57,757 bases of DNA from Anaerolineae bacterium. GTDB taxonomy: Bacteria > Chloroflexota > Anaerolineae > Aggregatilineales > J027. Location of the stretch: the NCBI GenBank assembly GCA_019913005.1, contig JAIOHL010000135.1, forward strand, positions 1-57,757, given 5' to 3'. Numbering within the stretch: position 1 is the first letter of the stretch; every line of letters begins with the position of its first letter. The notes under the pieces were generated by a model. It saw nothing but the letters and a program-made list of their open reading frames with translations. It searched no databases and was not told the origin of the DNA. Positions 42,041 through 50,620 of this stretch are shown here, piece by piece. Made by a program: the position numbers and the translations under genes.

Positions 42041-45000
42041 TTATTTAAACCAATCGGGCGGCGTGTCATCGTCCTCGCCAAAATTTGACTCATCAAAGTC
42101 TTCTGACTTATTAAAGTCTATTGAGGGTGCAGCCCCTTTTTGTCGGCGTAACCAAGGTGGGTCATGATCAAAATCAAATGATGCGGGTGTAACCACCGGA
42201 ATTGCCTCTGGTTCCACTTCAACGGTGGTTTCTCGGCGTTTCCCAAACAAGCGCCGACCCCGTTTTTGTTTTGGTTTGGCTGGCTCATCCCATTGGATTG
42301 GGAACGCATCATCAAATTCCATATTAGTATCCGGCAAATCGAGTTTGGTGGCAACTGGTGTCACTTCTGCCTTATCGAAGCCAAAATCTGCCTCGTCTGG
42401 AAATTCTTCGGGCAGCGTGGTTGGCACCGGTGACGAAGGACGGGTAGCCGCTTCCACTTCTTCGGGGGTCAACTCGCGTAGCTTAAAGCCCGTTAGTTGA
42501 TCGAGTTCAGAAATCATGGCCTCGGTTTGGTCGGTGATGCGAATTTGATCCGCGCTTGTAATCGAGGCAAGGAATACATCAATATTGTCTACCGGCTTGC
42601 GCTCCTCAGATTCTTTGGCAGAGGCGCGGGCAGGACGCTCATCAAAATCCACCGCCATTTGAATATCGGAGGTGTCAAGCCGAATATCATCACTCAGCCA
42701 ATCGGGGGCAACCGCACTTTCAACTTCTGATTCTTCCAACAGAAGATCATCTTGCCACTCGGCAGCCAACCCTGCTTCGGTTGATTCTTCAAGCTCTTGT
42801 TCATCCAGATCAAGCCAGTCTGTATGTTCATCAGCAACCGCCGACATATCTTGGAAAAGATCATCGAAGCCTGTAACAGGAGTCTCAGGCTCTTCCTCAA
42901 TTTCCACCCCGGCCAGCCAATCAGGTAGTGCTGCGGCGGGTTCGGCCATCGGGATGGGGGCGCTCGGCTCGGATTTACCAATGGAAGACAGCCAATCGGA
43001 GGCGCTTTCTGGTTCGACGATCTCGGTCTCGACATCCTCTAACCAGCCGGTATGCGGTTCGCCGATTTCGGAGAGGTCGTCAAATAAGGCCTCCATGTCG
43101 GATTTAGCCGTGACTTGCGCCTCTAGTGGTGCAGAGCTATCGTCAGAATCGCCACTTAGCCAATCGGGGATCTGCTCGGCTTGCGGGATGACCTGTGGCG
43201 GTTCAGTCTGTCCAAATGAAGAGAGCCAATCAGAGGCACTTTCTGGTTTGGGGGTGCCTTCTTCCAAGTCATCTAGCCAACCCGTGCGGGGAGCTTCAAT
43301 TTCAGACAGGTCATCGAAAAGACTGCCAAATTCGGGTTGTGAGGTGGCGGTAGTCTGTGGGATGGCTTCTGGCGGTTCAGCTTGTCCAAATGAAGAGAGC
43401 CAATCAGAGGCACTTTCCGGCTTGGGGGTGCCTTCTTCCAAGTCATCTAGCCAACCCGTGCGGGGAGCTTCAATTTCAGACAGGTCATCGAAAAGACTGC
43501 CAAATTCGGGTTGTGGGGTCTGTGGGATAGGAGCAGGTGGTTCAATCTGTCCAAATGAGGAGAGCCAATCGGCAGCACTTTCCGGTTTGGGGGTGCCTTC
43601 TTCCAAATCATCCAACCAACCTGTACTTGGGGTACTGATGTCGGAAAGGTCATCAAAGGCGCTTTCGAAGCTCTGGTTACTGGGCGCACCCACTTCACCA
43701 AAGTCATCCCCTAACAGTCGGCTCAGGTCATCATCGGAAACTTCCGTCCCCAGCGTATTTGACAAGGCTGAGGGCATGGAGAGCAGCCAATCGTCGCTGA
43801 TTTCTTCGCTTAAATCTACGGTTGCCCCGGCGGTGGGCGATTCAAAATCCGTAAGCCACCCGGTGCTGGGTTTATCAATAGCTGAGAGGTCGTCAACCGG
43901 AGCGCCGAACATCTTGTCAAAGTTGGTATCCGAGACATCCATCTTGGCGGATGGGGTTTCCAGCGAAGACCCCCAATCATCGGCGGGGACACTATCCAGT
44001 TCTGTTAGCCACCCAGTGCTTGGTTCACCAATAGCTGAGAGGTCATCTGTCGGAGCGCCGAACATCTTGTCAAAATCGGCGTCTGAGACATCCATCTTGG
44101 CGGATGGGGTTTCTAGCGAAGATACCCAATCATCGGCGGCGGGGGCACTGTCCAGTTCCGTAAGCCACCCGGTGCTTGGTTCGCCAATAGCTGAAAAATC
44201 ATCCACCGGGGTGCTGAACATTGCATCCAATTCACTATCCGTTACTTCTGGGGCGACTGACTGAATCGGCTCGATGTCCCGCATCCATTCGGGAACTTCT
44301 TCATTCTCATCAACGGCGAGGAAGTCGGGCATATCGGGCACAGCGGCTTGCTGAACGTCGTCTAACCAAGCTGTTCCTGGAATCAGATCATCGCTAAATA
44401 GGTCAGTGAATTCTTCATCCGAAACGTCTTGGGCAATGGAGGAAGTCTGTGGTGGAACATTCAGCCATGCGCCAAGATCATCTACAGGTATTTGTTCTGA
44501 AACGGTTTCGAGTGGTTCAGCCGAGACAGGGAGTTCTGGCATGGCTTCACTCTCAAGCACATTCCAGTCCACTTCGTCTAAACTGGACGCTCGACCCGGT
44601 GAGGTGAACACATCACTATCGGTATCCTGTCGCCAAGGAAGATCACCTGTGACACCCAAATGACTTGGGGTGGAGGTGATGGGTTGTTCAGGCAGTTGAC
44701 TGTCGAAGAGGACAGCGAATTCATCAATCGAACCCGTTTCGGCGGATGCTTCGGGCGTACTCTGTCGCCATGGAAGGTCACCTGTCACCCCCAAACGTTG
44801 TCCAGTGGCAGGGGGTGGCGTGACTAATTCATCTTCAAATAACGAGGCGAATTCTTCGGCGGATTCTTGCTCGACTTTTTCGAGAGTCAGTGAAGGGGTA
44901 TCCGGTGCTACGGCATCGGTCAGCCAGTCAATTTCATCACTAGCATCGGGTGATTCCTCATCCAATTGGAAAATTGGCGGGGTGGCCGATACTTCCGTGC

Positions 45001-46936
45001 TTTCTGTTTCCCCCATTAGCCAATCATCAGTTTCGAAAGAAAAAGTGGAATCTTCCCTTGCCGCGATTTCGGGCAGCATGTCAGTGCTGGCTATTGGGGC
45101 GGCTGACTGCGCGGGTACATCGGTTAGCCAATCGGGTGTTTCATCTTCAAATAGGGTCGTAAACTCGGCCTGATCCTCATCCTCAGATAAATCCGGGGCA
45201 TCGGACAGCCAGCTTGGGGTTACGGGAGGTGTGGGGGCAGAGGTTTCGATAGCGCCAAAATCCTCAAACAGCGTTTCTTCGTCCCACAGTGTCTGGATAG
45301 GCTCGTTTGCCGCCCGTGCTGGCGATTCCTCGACCAGCCAATCGGGTAGCGCCTCTTCTGCCTCTTCCGGTTTTCGGCCACCCATTGCCAACAATGCTGC
45401 CACTTCTTCAGCCGATGGTGGACGAGCGGCGGCCCGTAATTGTTCTAATTCCTCGTCGGGATTCTCGCCAAAACTGAATTCTTCGACATCCCCGAAAATG
45501 GATGGTGGTTCATTGTCGGAGGCGATTTGAGGTTCTTCGCTTGACCAACCGGGTAGTTCTTCATCTTCCGCCTGTTGGATTTCCGCCAACAATCCTGTGA
45601 AACCTGTAGATTTGCGTGGCGGCGGTGCTGCTTCAGTGGTGGTGAAATCCGGTATATCATCCAACCAACTGGGGGTTGGCGCTACCACTTCTGGTTTCTG
45701 GCTTGGCGATTCCGCCATCCAATCCGGCAAGGGTGCTTCGGCAGTGGTATCCCCAAATAGGTCACTAGCATTGACGGTTGGGGCGGTTTCGGCGACATCG
45801 GCAAACCAATCGGGTAATTCATCTTCACCCGAAACGGCAGGGGATGGCGTTGGGGTCAGGCTGGCATTGGCCGGACTGGGTTGACTCAATGAGCTTGCCA
45901 TTTCGTTAAACCAGTCATCCGGGGCGGGCAAATCGGCGGTCTTGGGTTTGCCGCCAAAATCCGCGCCGGGGGTAAACCAATCCGGTAAATCATCGGCGGG
46001 GGTCGGACTCACCACTTCACTCATCCAGTCCGGCAACTCTTGGTCGGCGGTACTGCGTCCGGGGCTGCGCGTGGGAGCAATGCTTTCGGGCGTATTGAAT
46101 ACATCGGTGATCTGGCTGATCCAATCCGGGGCAGGGCCAGCCACCGAAGTCGCCGCATCGGCTGTCCATTTGAGACGGGATAATACGAATGCCCCTTCAG
46201 GTAAGGTGGCCTGATTTTCGCTGCTATAAATTAAGCGCAGGCTTTCATATGGCGCAAGGGCTTCCACTTTTTCTAAGAAAGGCTTGGCGTCGTCTGGACG
46301 GCGCGTTTCGATCCACAGTTTTGCCATTAGTAAATTCAATGGCAAACAATCGGGCAGCACCCGCAGCACTTCCAGCGCAAGTTCACCTGCCTCCAATAAA
46401 TGCCCGGCATCCCAAAGGGCGCTTGCTAAACGGACACGCAAATCTAAGCGATTGGGTTGTTCGGCTAGGCTCCGCCGCAGTTCCGTAATGGCCTGCTCGT
46501 GCATCCCGCTGCTGAGATACTGCTGGGCAAGGGCGGCGCGGGTCAATTGGATTTTGCGAGGGCTGGCTTCATCCCGGCGTTTATAGAGGCGCTTGAGTTC
46601 GTTCAGGATGACGTTATTGTTCGGCATCTGTTCATTGGCACGTTCCATATGCCAGATTGCCTGATTTAACTGCTGCTGATTTTCGTAGATGGAACTCATG
46701 CCGACATGGGCCACAAAATCGTTGGGGTCGGCGCTTAAAAGGCGCGGAAAAACTTGGGCGGCCTCTTCATGGCGGGCTTTTTCTAATAAAGCCTTGCCGA
46801 GTAAACGATATGTTTCCACATTTTTGGGGTAATGCTGCAAAATGTGGCGACAATGCCCGATGACTTCCTCTAGGGCTTCACGTTGAAGTAAGAGGTCAAG
46901 TTCATCTAGGTAGGCACGGAGAGTTGTTGTAGACAT
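42041..46936 (-). CDS. Giant acidic protein: N-terminal TPRs plus array of Trp motifs
   Basis: About 1631 residues from ATG 46936; a TTG two codons up is less likely. Residues 1-265 are TPR-like (LGKALLEKARHEEAAQVFPRLL; LASALWDAGHLLEAGELALEVL). The remaining 1300 residues are strongly acidic and contain about 35 [P/S/G]-x-W-[LMF] motifs (LPDWLAG, STGWLTE, ASDWLSS), often preceded by [DE]-F-x-x-[LM]-F and DDLS. Modules of about 51-58 residues repeat in tandem in the middle. A basic patch (KQKRGRRLFGKRR) lies near the C terminus. No transmembrane segment. I infer a multivalent scaffold; the partner is unknown. Confidence 0.82.
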   Translation of the reverse strand: MSTTTLRAYLDELDLLLQREALEEVIGHCRHILQHYPKNVETYRLLGKALLEKARHEEAAQVFPRLLSADPNDFVAHVGMSSIYENQQQLNQAIWHMERANEQMPNNNVILNELKRLYKRRDEASPRKIQLTRAALAQQYLSSGMHEQAITELRRSLAEQPNRLDLRVRLASALWDAGHLLEAGELALEVLRVLPDCLPLNLLMAKLWIETRRPDDAKPFLEKVEALAPYESLRLIYSSENQATLPEGAFVLSRLKWTADAATSVAGPAPDWISQITDVFNTPESIAPTRSPGRSTADQELPDWMSEVVSPTPADDLPDWFTPGADFGGKPKTADLPAPDDWFNEMASSLSQPSPANASLTPTPSPAVSGEDELPDWFADVAETAPTVNASDLFGDTTAEAPLPDWMAESPSQKPEVVAPTPSWLDDIPDFTTTEAAPPPRKSTGFTGLLAEIQQAEDEELPGWSSEEPQIASDNEPPSIFGDVEEFSFGENPDEELEQLRAAARPPSAEEVAALLAMGGRKPEEAEEALPDWLVEESPARAANEPIQTLWDEETLFEDFGAIETSAPTPPVTPSWLSDAPDLSEDEDQAEFTTLFEDETPDWLTDVPAQSAAPIASTDMLPEIAAREDSTFSFETDDWLMGETESTEVSATPPIFQLDEESPDASDEIDWLTDAVAPDTPSLTLEKVEQESAEEFASLFEDELVTPPPATGQRLGVTGDLPWRQSTPEASAETGSIDEFAVLFDSQLPEQPITSTPSHLGVTGDLPWRQDTDSDVFTSPGRASSLDEVDWNVLESEAMPELPVSAEPLETVSEQIPVDDLGAWLNVPPQTSSIAQDVSDEEFTDLFSDDLIPGTAWLDDVQQAAVPDMPDFLAVDENEEVPEWMRDIEPIQSVAPEVTDSELDAMFSTPVDDFSAIGEPSTGWLTELDSAPAADDWVSSLETPSAKMDVSDADFDKMFGAPTDDLSAIGEPSTGWLTELDSVPADDWGSSLETPSAKMDVSDTNFDKMFGAPVDDLSAIDKPSTGWLTDFESPTAGATVDLSEEISDDWLLSMPSALSNTLGTEVSDDDLSRLLGDDFGEVGAPSNQSFESAFDDLSDISTPSTGWLDDLEEGTPKPESAADWLSSFGQIEPPAPIPQTPQPEFGSLFDDLSEIEAPRTGWLDDLEEGTPKPESASDWLSSFGQAEPPEAIPQTTATSQPEFGSLFDDLSEIEAPRTGWLDDLEEGTPKPESASDWLSSFGQTEPPQVIPQAEQIPDWLSGDSDDSSAPLEAQVTAKSDMEALFDDLSEIGEPHTGWLEDVETEIVEPESASDWLSSIGKSEPSAPIPMAEPAAALPDWLAGVEIEEEPETPVTGFDDLFQDMSAVADEHTDWLDLDEQELEESTEAGLAAEWQDDLLLEESEVESAVAPDWLSDDIRLDTSDIQMAVDFDERPARASAKESEERKPVDNIDVFLASITSADQIRITDQTEAMISELDQLTGFKLRELTPEEVEAATRPSSPVPTTLPEEFPDEADFGFDKAEVTPVATKLDLPDTNMEFDDAFPIQWDEPAKPKQKRGRRLFGKRRETTVEVEPEAIPVVTPASFDFDHDPPWLRRQKGAAPSIDFNKSEDFDESNFGEDDDTPPDWFK
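43253..43700. repeat. In-gene tandem repeats, period 174 then 165 bp
   Basis: The block beginning GGTGCCTTCTTCC recurs at 43253, 43427 and 43592 (58 and 55 codons apart), with first and second copies almost identical over about 100 bp. Each encodes FDDLSEIEAPRTGWLDDLEE and a following SDWLSSFGQ. Confidence 0.8.
43860..44210. repeat. In-gene tandem repeats, period 153 bp
   Basis: GCCGAACATCTTGTCAA recurs at 43904 and 44057 (51 codons), with nearly identical surroundings encoding FDKMFGAPxDDLSAI and STGWLTELDS. A third, more diverged copy precedes them in the protein. Confidence 0.78.
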
Positions 46937-46989
46937 GAGCAACGGCCCGCTTCGTTGGTGCGTTATTTACGCTTCCTTACGTTACTTTC

Positions 46990-47018
46990 ATTATCCTATG
47001 ACCAGCGCAAAAATACAA
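46990..47018 (-). promoter_or_regulatory. Promoter of the TPR/Trp-motif operon
   Basis: Minus strand: TTGTAT at 47013-47018, exactly 17-bp spacer, GATAAT at 46990-46995. Start expected near 46983, giving a leader of about 45 nt. Confidence 0.7.
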
Positions 47019-47081
47019 CTCTAGTTCTGGTTCAAACCCCGTTAGGGATTCGCAACAGTTCGGTTAAGTTTTGGTCGGGTG

Positions 47082-47087
47082 TATAAT
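47082..47087 (+). promoter_or_regulatory. -10 box of the radical SAM gene
   Basis: A perfect TATAAT 40 bp before ATG 47128. The -35 region (TTCGGT at 47059-47064, 17-bp spacing) is poor. It is divergent from the preceding promoter. Confidence 0.55.
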
Positions 47088-47127
47088 AGACATAGGTAGG
47101 CAATAGAGAACTTAAGGGACTTTTGCC

Positions 47128-48198
47128 ATGATTACGACTACAACAGATTTACAAACTGCCCTCGACCAAATGACTGTCCCCGGTTCACTATACACCATAG
47201 TAGATAAAGATGAAAAATCGCTACGCTGTACGGCCTGTGGGCATAATTGCCTAATCAAAAATGGCCGACGGGGGATTTGCAAAGTGCGGTTTAATCAAGA
47301 TGGGCAGTTGCGCGTGCCCTATGGCTATGTGGGGGCGTTGCAATGTGATCCGGTTGAAAAGAAGCCGTTTTTTCATGTCGCCCCCGGTACAGATGCGTTT
47401 AGCTTTGGGATGCTTGGCTGCAATTTGCATTGCTCGTACTGCCAAAATTGGGATATTTCCCAGACATTAAAAGATGACGACGCCGGACGCGACCCACTGA
47501 TTATTACGCCTGAGCAGGTGGTGGACTTGGCAAAACAATATCGGGCACGCTCGGTGACTAGTACCTACAATGAACCACTGATTACAACGGAATGGGCGGT
47601 TGATATTTTCAAACTGGCGAAGAAGGCTGGATTGTATACCTTGTATGTATCCAGCGGTAATGCCACCCAAGAAGTCATTGATTATCTACAACCCCACCTG
47701 ACGGGTTACAAGATTGATCTAAAATCCATGCGTGACAAACCCTATCGTCAATTAGGGGCGGTTTTGCAGCATGTCTTGGATACCATCAAGATGGTTTATG
47801 AAGCGGGTATTTGGCTGGAAGTGCTGACGCTGGTCGTGCCGGGGTTTAATGATAGCGATGCCGAACTGTGCGACGCGGCCAATTACATTGCAGGCATATC
47901 CCCCGATATTCCTTGGCATGTGACGGCTTTTCATCCGGACTACAAAATGATGGAACCCCCACCCACCACCACAGCTAAATTGATTCGCGCCTGTGAAATT
48001 GGGGCAGAAGCCGGATTGCGTTATGTATATGCGGGGAATATTCCGGGGCGGGTTGGGCAATGGGAAGATACGCGCTGTCCCACCTGTCAAACCACGTTGA
48101 TTCGACGCATGGGCTACCGGATTATGGAAAACCGCTTATCTGCGACAGACGGTAAATGCCCACACTGCCAAAGTGTGATACCCGGCATCTGGCATTAA
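47128..48198 (+). CDS. amrS: AmmeMemoRadiSam-type radical SAM enzyme
   Basis: 356 residues. The [4Fe-4S] motif CxxxCxxC appears as GCNLHCSYCQNW (residues about 100). An N-terminal Cys pair (CTACGHNCLIKNGRRGICKV) and a C-terminal four-Cys cluster (CPTCQ...CPHCQ) can hold a second metal site. TYNEPLITTEWAVDI and KIDLKSM match the AmrS family. ATG 47128 has AAGGGA 8-9 nt upstream. The partner genes of the AmmeMemoRadiSam set (AMMECR1 and Memo) are not in the window. Radical chemistry is certain by motif; the substrate is unknown. Confidence 0.88.
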   Translation: MITTTTDLQTALDQMTVPGSLYTIVDKDEKSLRCTACGHNCLIKNGRRGICKVRFNQDGQLRVPYGYVGALQCDPVEKKPFFHVAPGTDAFSFGMLGCNLHCSYCQNWDISQTLKDDDAGRDPLIITPEQVVDLAKQYRARSVTSTYNEPLITTEWAVDIFKLAKKAGLYTLYVSSGNATQEVIDYLQPHLTGYKIDLKSMRDKPYRQLGAVLQHVLDTIKMVYEAGIWLEVLTLVVPGFNDSDAELCDAANYIAGISPDIPWHVTAFHPDYKMMEPPPTTTAKLIRACEIGAEAGLRYVYAGNIPGRVGQWEDTRCPTCQTTLIRRMGYRIMENRLSATDGKCPHCQSVIPGIWH

Positions 48199-48276
48199 GC
48201 CACATCTCAGTGTATCATTTCTGGGTTAGGGCAGGCATCCCTGCTCATCCATTATGACGCGCTTGGAATAGGTCGC

Positions 48277-48594
48277 ATGATTAGAATTGTCCCCAAATAT
48301 AAACTGTTGATGTCCTACGATATTAAACCGGAATCACAGGAGGTTTATTATCGCTTTGTAACGACGGATTTTGTGCCGGCCTTGCGACTTATGCACATTT
48401 ATATGACTGATGTGCATCATACGCTGTGGGGCAATTATCCCGTTCGATTGGTCGAATTTGTAGCGGAATCCAAAGAAATTATTCACGAGGCACTCGACAG
48501 TGAGCGGTATAAACAGCTAGAAGAAAAGCTCAAGACCTATACCGAAAATTACAGTCGCAAGGTGATTCGTTACCGCGACGGATTTCAGATGTAA
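48277..48594 (+). CDS. Small conserved-looking hypothetical protein
   Basis: 105 residues. KYKLLMSYDIKPESQEVYYRF, VEFVAESKEIIHEALDSERYKQLEEKLKTY suggest a compact alpha/beta fold, reminiscent of dimeric alpha-beta barrels (ABM/NIPSNAP type) but without a clear match. It lies between amrS and the GT2 gene, all in the same direction with short gaps. ATG 48277. Confidence 0.6.
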   Translation: MIRIVPKYKLLMSYDIKPESQEVYYRFVTTDFVPALRLMHIYMTDVHHTLWGNYPVRLVEFVAESKEIIHEALDSERYKQLEEKLKTYTENYSRKVIRYRDGFQM

Positions 48595-48618
48595 CCCCCA
48601 CTTTTCGAGGCCCATTCC

Positions 48619-49395
48619 ATGAAACTAACTGTTGTATTGCCCACGTATAATGAGGCAGAAAATCTGCCCCGCATTGTTACTGCGTTGTTTGAACTTGAAA
48701 TTCCCGATACCACCCTTTCGGTCTTGGTAGTAGATGATAATTCGCCGGATGGCACAGGCCAGATTGCTGACGATTTAGCGGCTGAATTTCCGGGTCGTAT
48801 GAGTGTTTTACATCGGCAGGGCAAAGAGGGTTTGGGGAAAGCCTATCGTGCCGGATTTTCCAAAGCGATTGAGGATGGCGCGGAAGCCATCTTACAAATG
48901 GACTGCGATTTTTCCCACCAGCCGCGTTATATTCCCCAAATGGTGGAGCAATTGAAAACCCATGATATGGTTTTGGGGTCGCGTTTTGCCAAAGGCGGGA
49001 GTGTAGATATTGCGTGGGCATGGTGGCGCAAACTGCTCAGTTGGTTTGCCAACAGCGTCTATATCCAATTGATTCTGCGGGTGCCGATTCGGGATATGAC
49101 CGGTGGGTACAAGCTATGGCGGCGCGAAACCCTAATTGGCGTCGGGCTAGATCGTATTCACTCCAATGGCTATATCTTCCAAACCGAAATGACCTATGTG
49201 GCCCTGCGTTTGGGGTATAAGGTCAAGGAAATCCCGATCTATTTCCCTGACCGTACCATCGGCGAATCCAAAATGAGTTTCCTCATCAGTTATGAAGCGG
49301 CGGCGCGGGTGTTCCAAGTCTTGGGGCGTCACCGCAAACTGAAACCCACTGATCGGGCTACCCAATTACCCGATATAAACTCGGTTATTCAATGA
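48619..49395 (+). CDS. GT2 glycosyltransferase, dolichol-phosphate mannose synthase-like
   Basis: 258 residues. PTYNEAENLPRIV, VVDDNSPDGTG, DCDFSHQP (metal D-x-D type) and FAKGGSVDIAWAWWRK followed by the MTGGYKLWRRETL acceptor-side motif match polyprenol-phosphate mannose/glucose synthases. No C-terminal membrane helix is seen; it probably acts at the membrane surface and transfers a sugar from GDP- or UDP-sugar to polyprenyl phosphate. Its stop overlaps the convergent deacetylase gene by 11 bp. It could feed GT-C enzymes in this window. Confidence 0.88.
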   Translation: MKLTVVLPTYNEAENLPRIVTALFELEIPDTTLSVLVVDDNSPDGTGQIADDLAAEFPGRMSVLHRQGKEGLGKAYRAGFSKAIEDGAEAILQMDCDFSHQPRYIPQMVEQLKTHDMVLGSRFAKGGSVDIAWAWWRKLLSWFANSVYIQLILRVPIRDMTGGYKLWRRETLIGVGLDRIHSNGYIFQTEMTYVALRLGYKVKEIPIYFPDRTIGESKMSFLISYEAAARVFQVLGRHRKLKPTDRATQLPDINSVIQ

Positions 49396-50398
49396 GAGGC
49401 AGATTGGGAATCGGGCCGATCACGGCGACGTACTTCGCTGACATCCAACCAAGTTGCCCATTCCATTCCACTTGATACCAACCCTTTGCACGCCCTATCA
49501 CGACGACAGGTGTTTCAATCGGCACATCGGTCACCAAAATTTCAGCATTGGTAGATGGGGCGGCACGCAGACGCACATAATCCAGTGTCACACCGGGGAG
49601 TGTTGCGCCGGGAATGCCTTGACCCGTGACTGGGGGCACACCTAAACGAATCGGCATCGTGTTAGGGGTATCAAAGGGACGCGGGAGGGCTTCAAAACTC
49701 GCGCCGACACCTTGCAAATATTCCAAAAAAGTCGGTAGGACACGCTCTGTGACGCGGTTGACATCATGTAGACCAATCACCACGCCATCGCCATATGAAA
49801 ATACACTGAAATAAGCCCGGTCAGCCGATGAGCCACCTGTCAGATTATTAATGACCTGTTCATCAATCTCCGCTGTCGATTTGCCATTATCCCCAAAGCC
49901 GCAGTCATTGCCCGATACATGCCAGTTATAACTGATGATTTGTTCGCCGTCGCGGACAGGAAACGGTTTGACACCCCCGCCGGGCTGCCGGAAAAGTTTA
50001 GGTTGAGCATCGTAACGTGCGAGTTCTGGGCCAAGCGCATCCCGAATGGCGGCTTCAGTACGGTCATAGGAGGCTTGCACAGCGTCATGGGGGGCACCTG
50101 CATAGACTCCCGGTTCTTGCCATAAATGGTTGCCAATGGCGTGGCCTTCGCGGATGATGCGCTGCAAGATGGCCTCATTCCCCTCAATTTGGACGCCAAT
50201 GACAAAAAAGGTCGCTTTGGTGTTGTATTCGGCAAGAATGTCTAGAATTTGCGGGGTATAGGCGGCAGTCGGGCCGTCCTCAAAAGTCAGATACACGCGG
50301 AATGGCCCAGAATCGGCGTGGGCCTGTGGTGGGAAGAAGGACACCCCTAAGATAAAAATGGCGCATACAAGGCTCGTAGACAGTAGATACTTTGGCAT
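49385..50398 (-). CDS. Secreted NodB-type polysaccharide deacetylase with SH3b domain, active site degenerate
   Basis: 337 residues with a signal peptide (LVCAIFILGVSFFPPQAHA). The NodB fold begins with VYLTFEDGPTAAYTPQILDIL; the catalytic Asp of the usual T-F-D-D-G-P is Glu. In GNHLWQEP the second metal His (usual H-x-x-x-H) is replaced. FRQPGG and VIGLHDVN correspond to later motifs. A C-terminal SH3b domain (LDYVRLRAAPSTNAEILV...WMSAKYV) binds cell wall. ATG 50398 with AAGGAG upstream. Activity may be altered or lost. Confidence 0.82.
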   Translation of the reverse strand: MPKYLLSTSLVCAIFILGVSFFPPQAHADSGPFRVYLTFEDGPTAAYTPQILDILAEYNTKATFFVIGVQIEGNEAILQRIIREGHAIGNHLWQEPGVYAGAPHDAVQASYDRTEAAIRDALGPELARYDAQPKLFRQPGGGVKPFPVRDGEQIISYNWHVSGNDCGFGDNGKSTAEIDEQVINNLTGGSSADRAYFSVFSYGDGVVIGLHDVNRVTERVLPTFLEYLQGVGASFEALPRPFDTPNTMPIRLGVPPVTGQGIPGATLPGVTLDYVRLRAAPSTNAEILVTDVPIETPVVVIGRAKGWYQVEWNGQLGWMSAKYVAVIGPIPNLPLIE

Positions 50399-50407
50399 GA
50401 ATCCCCG

Positions 50408-50435
50408 CTCCTTTTTTTAAGTTTTGCCGAGTATA
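50408..50435 (-). promoter_or_regulatory. Promoter -10 and ribosome-binding site of the deacetylase gene
   Basis: Minus strand TATACT at 50430-50435 and AAGGAG at 50408-50413, the latter about 9 nt before ATG 50398. The -35 box is not clear. Confidence 0.45.
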
Positions 50436-50524
50436 ACCTTGTACAGGGGGCACAGGGTTTCAACGCTTGCTTCACGATTGACCTCCGCTGTCAGGTCAGG
50501 TAAGGTTGAGAACGCAATCTAGCC

Positions 50525-50553
50525 GTGACACAAACATCGGATAACCGTATTAT
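50525..50553 (+). promoter_or_regulatory. Sigma-70 promoter of the YfhO-flippase gene
   Basis: GTGACA at 50525-50530, exactly 17-bp spacer, TATTAT at 50548-50553. Start expected near 50560, giving a leader of about 60 nt. Confidence 0.65.
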
Positions 50554-50620
50554 GTAGGTGTTTTATCCGTCGCTACAATTGCCTGCTGTTTATCCATCGG
50601 ATTTATGAAAGTCGTTGAGG

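Noticed and set aside
42672-44264. 530-codon open frame on the plus strand across the giant repeat gene
   Set aside because: It is Ser/Ala-rich with no fold and repeats exactly as the minus-strand gene does; it is an antisense shadow of biased acidic codons.
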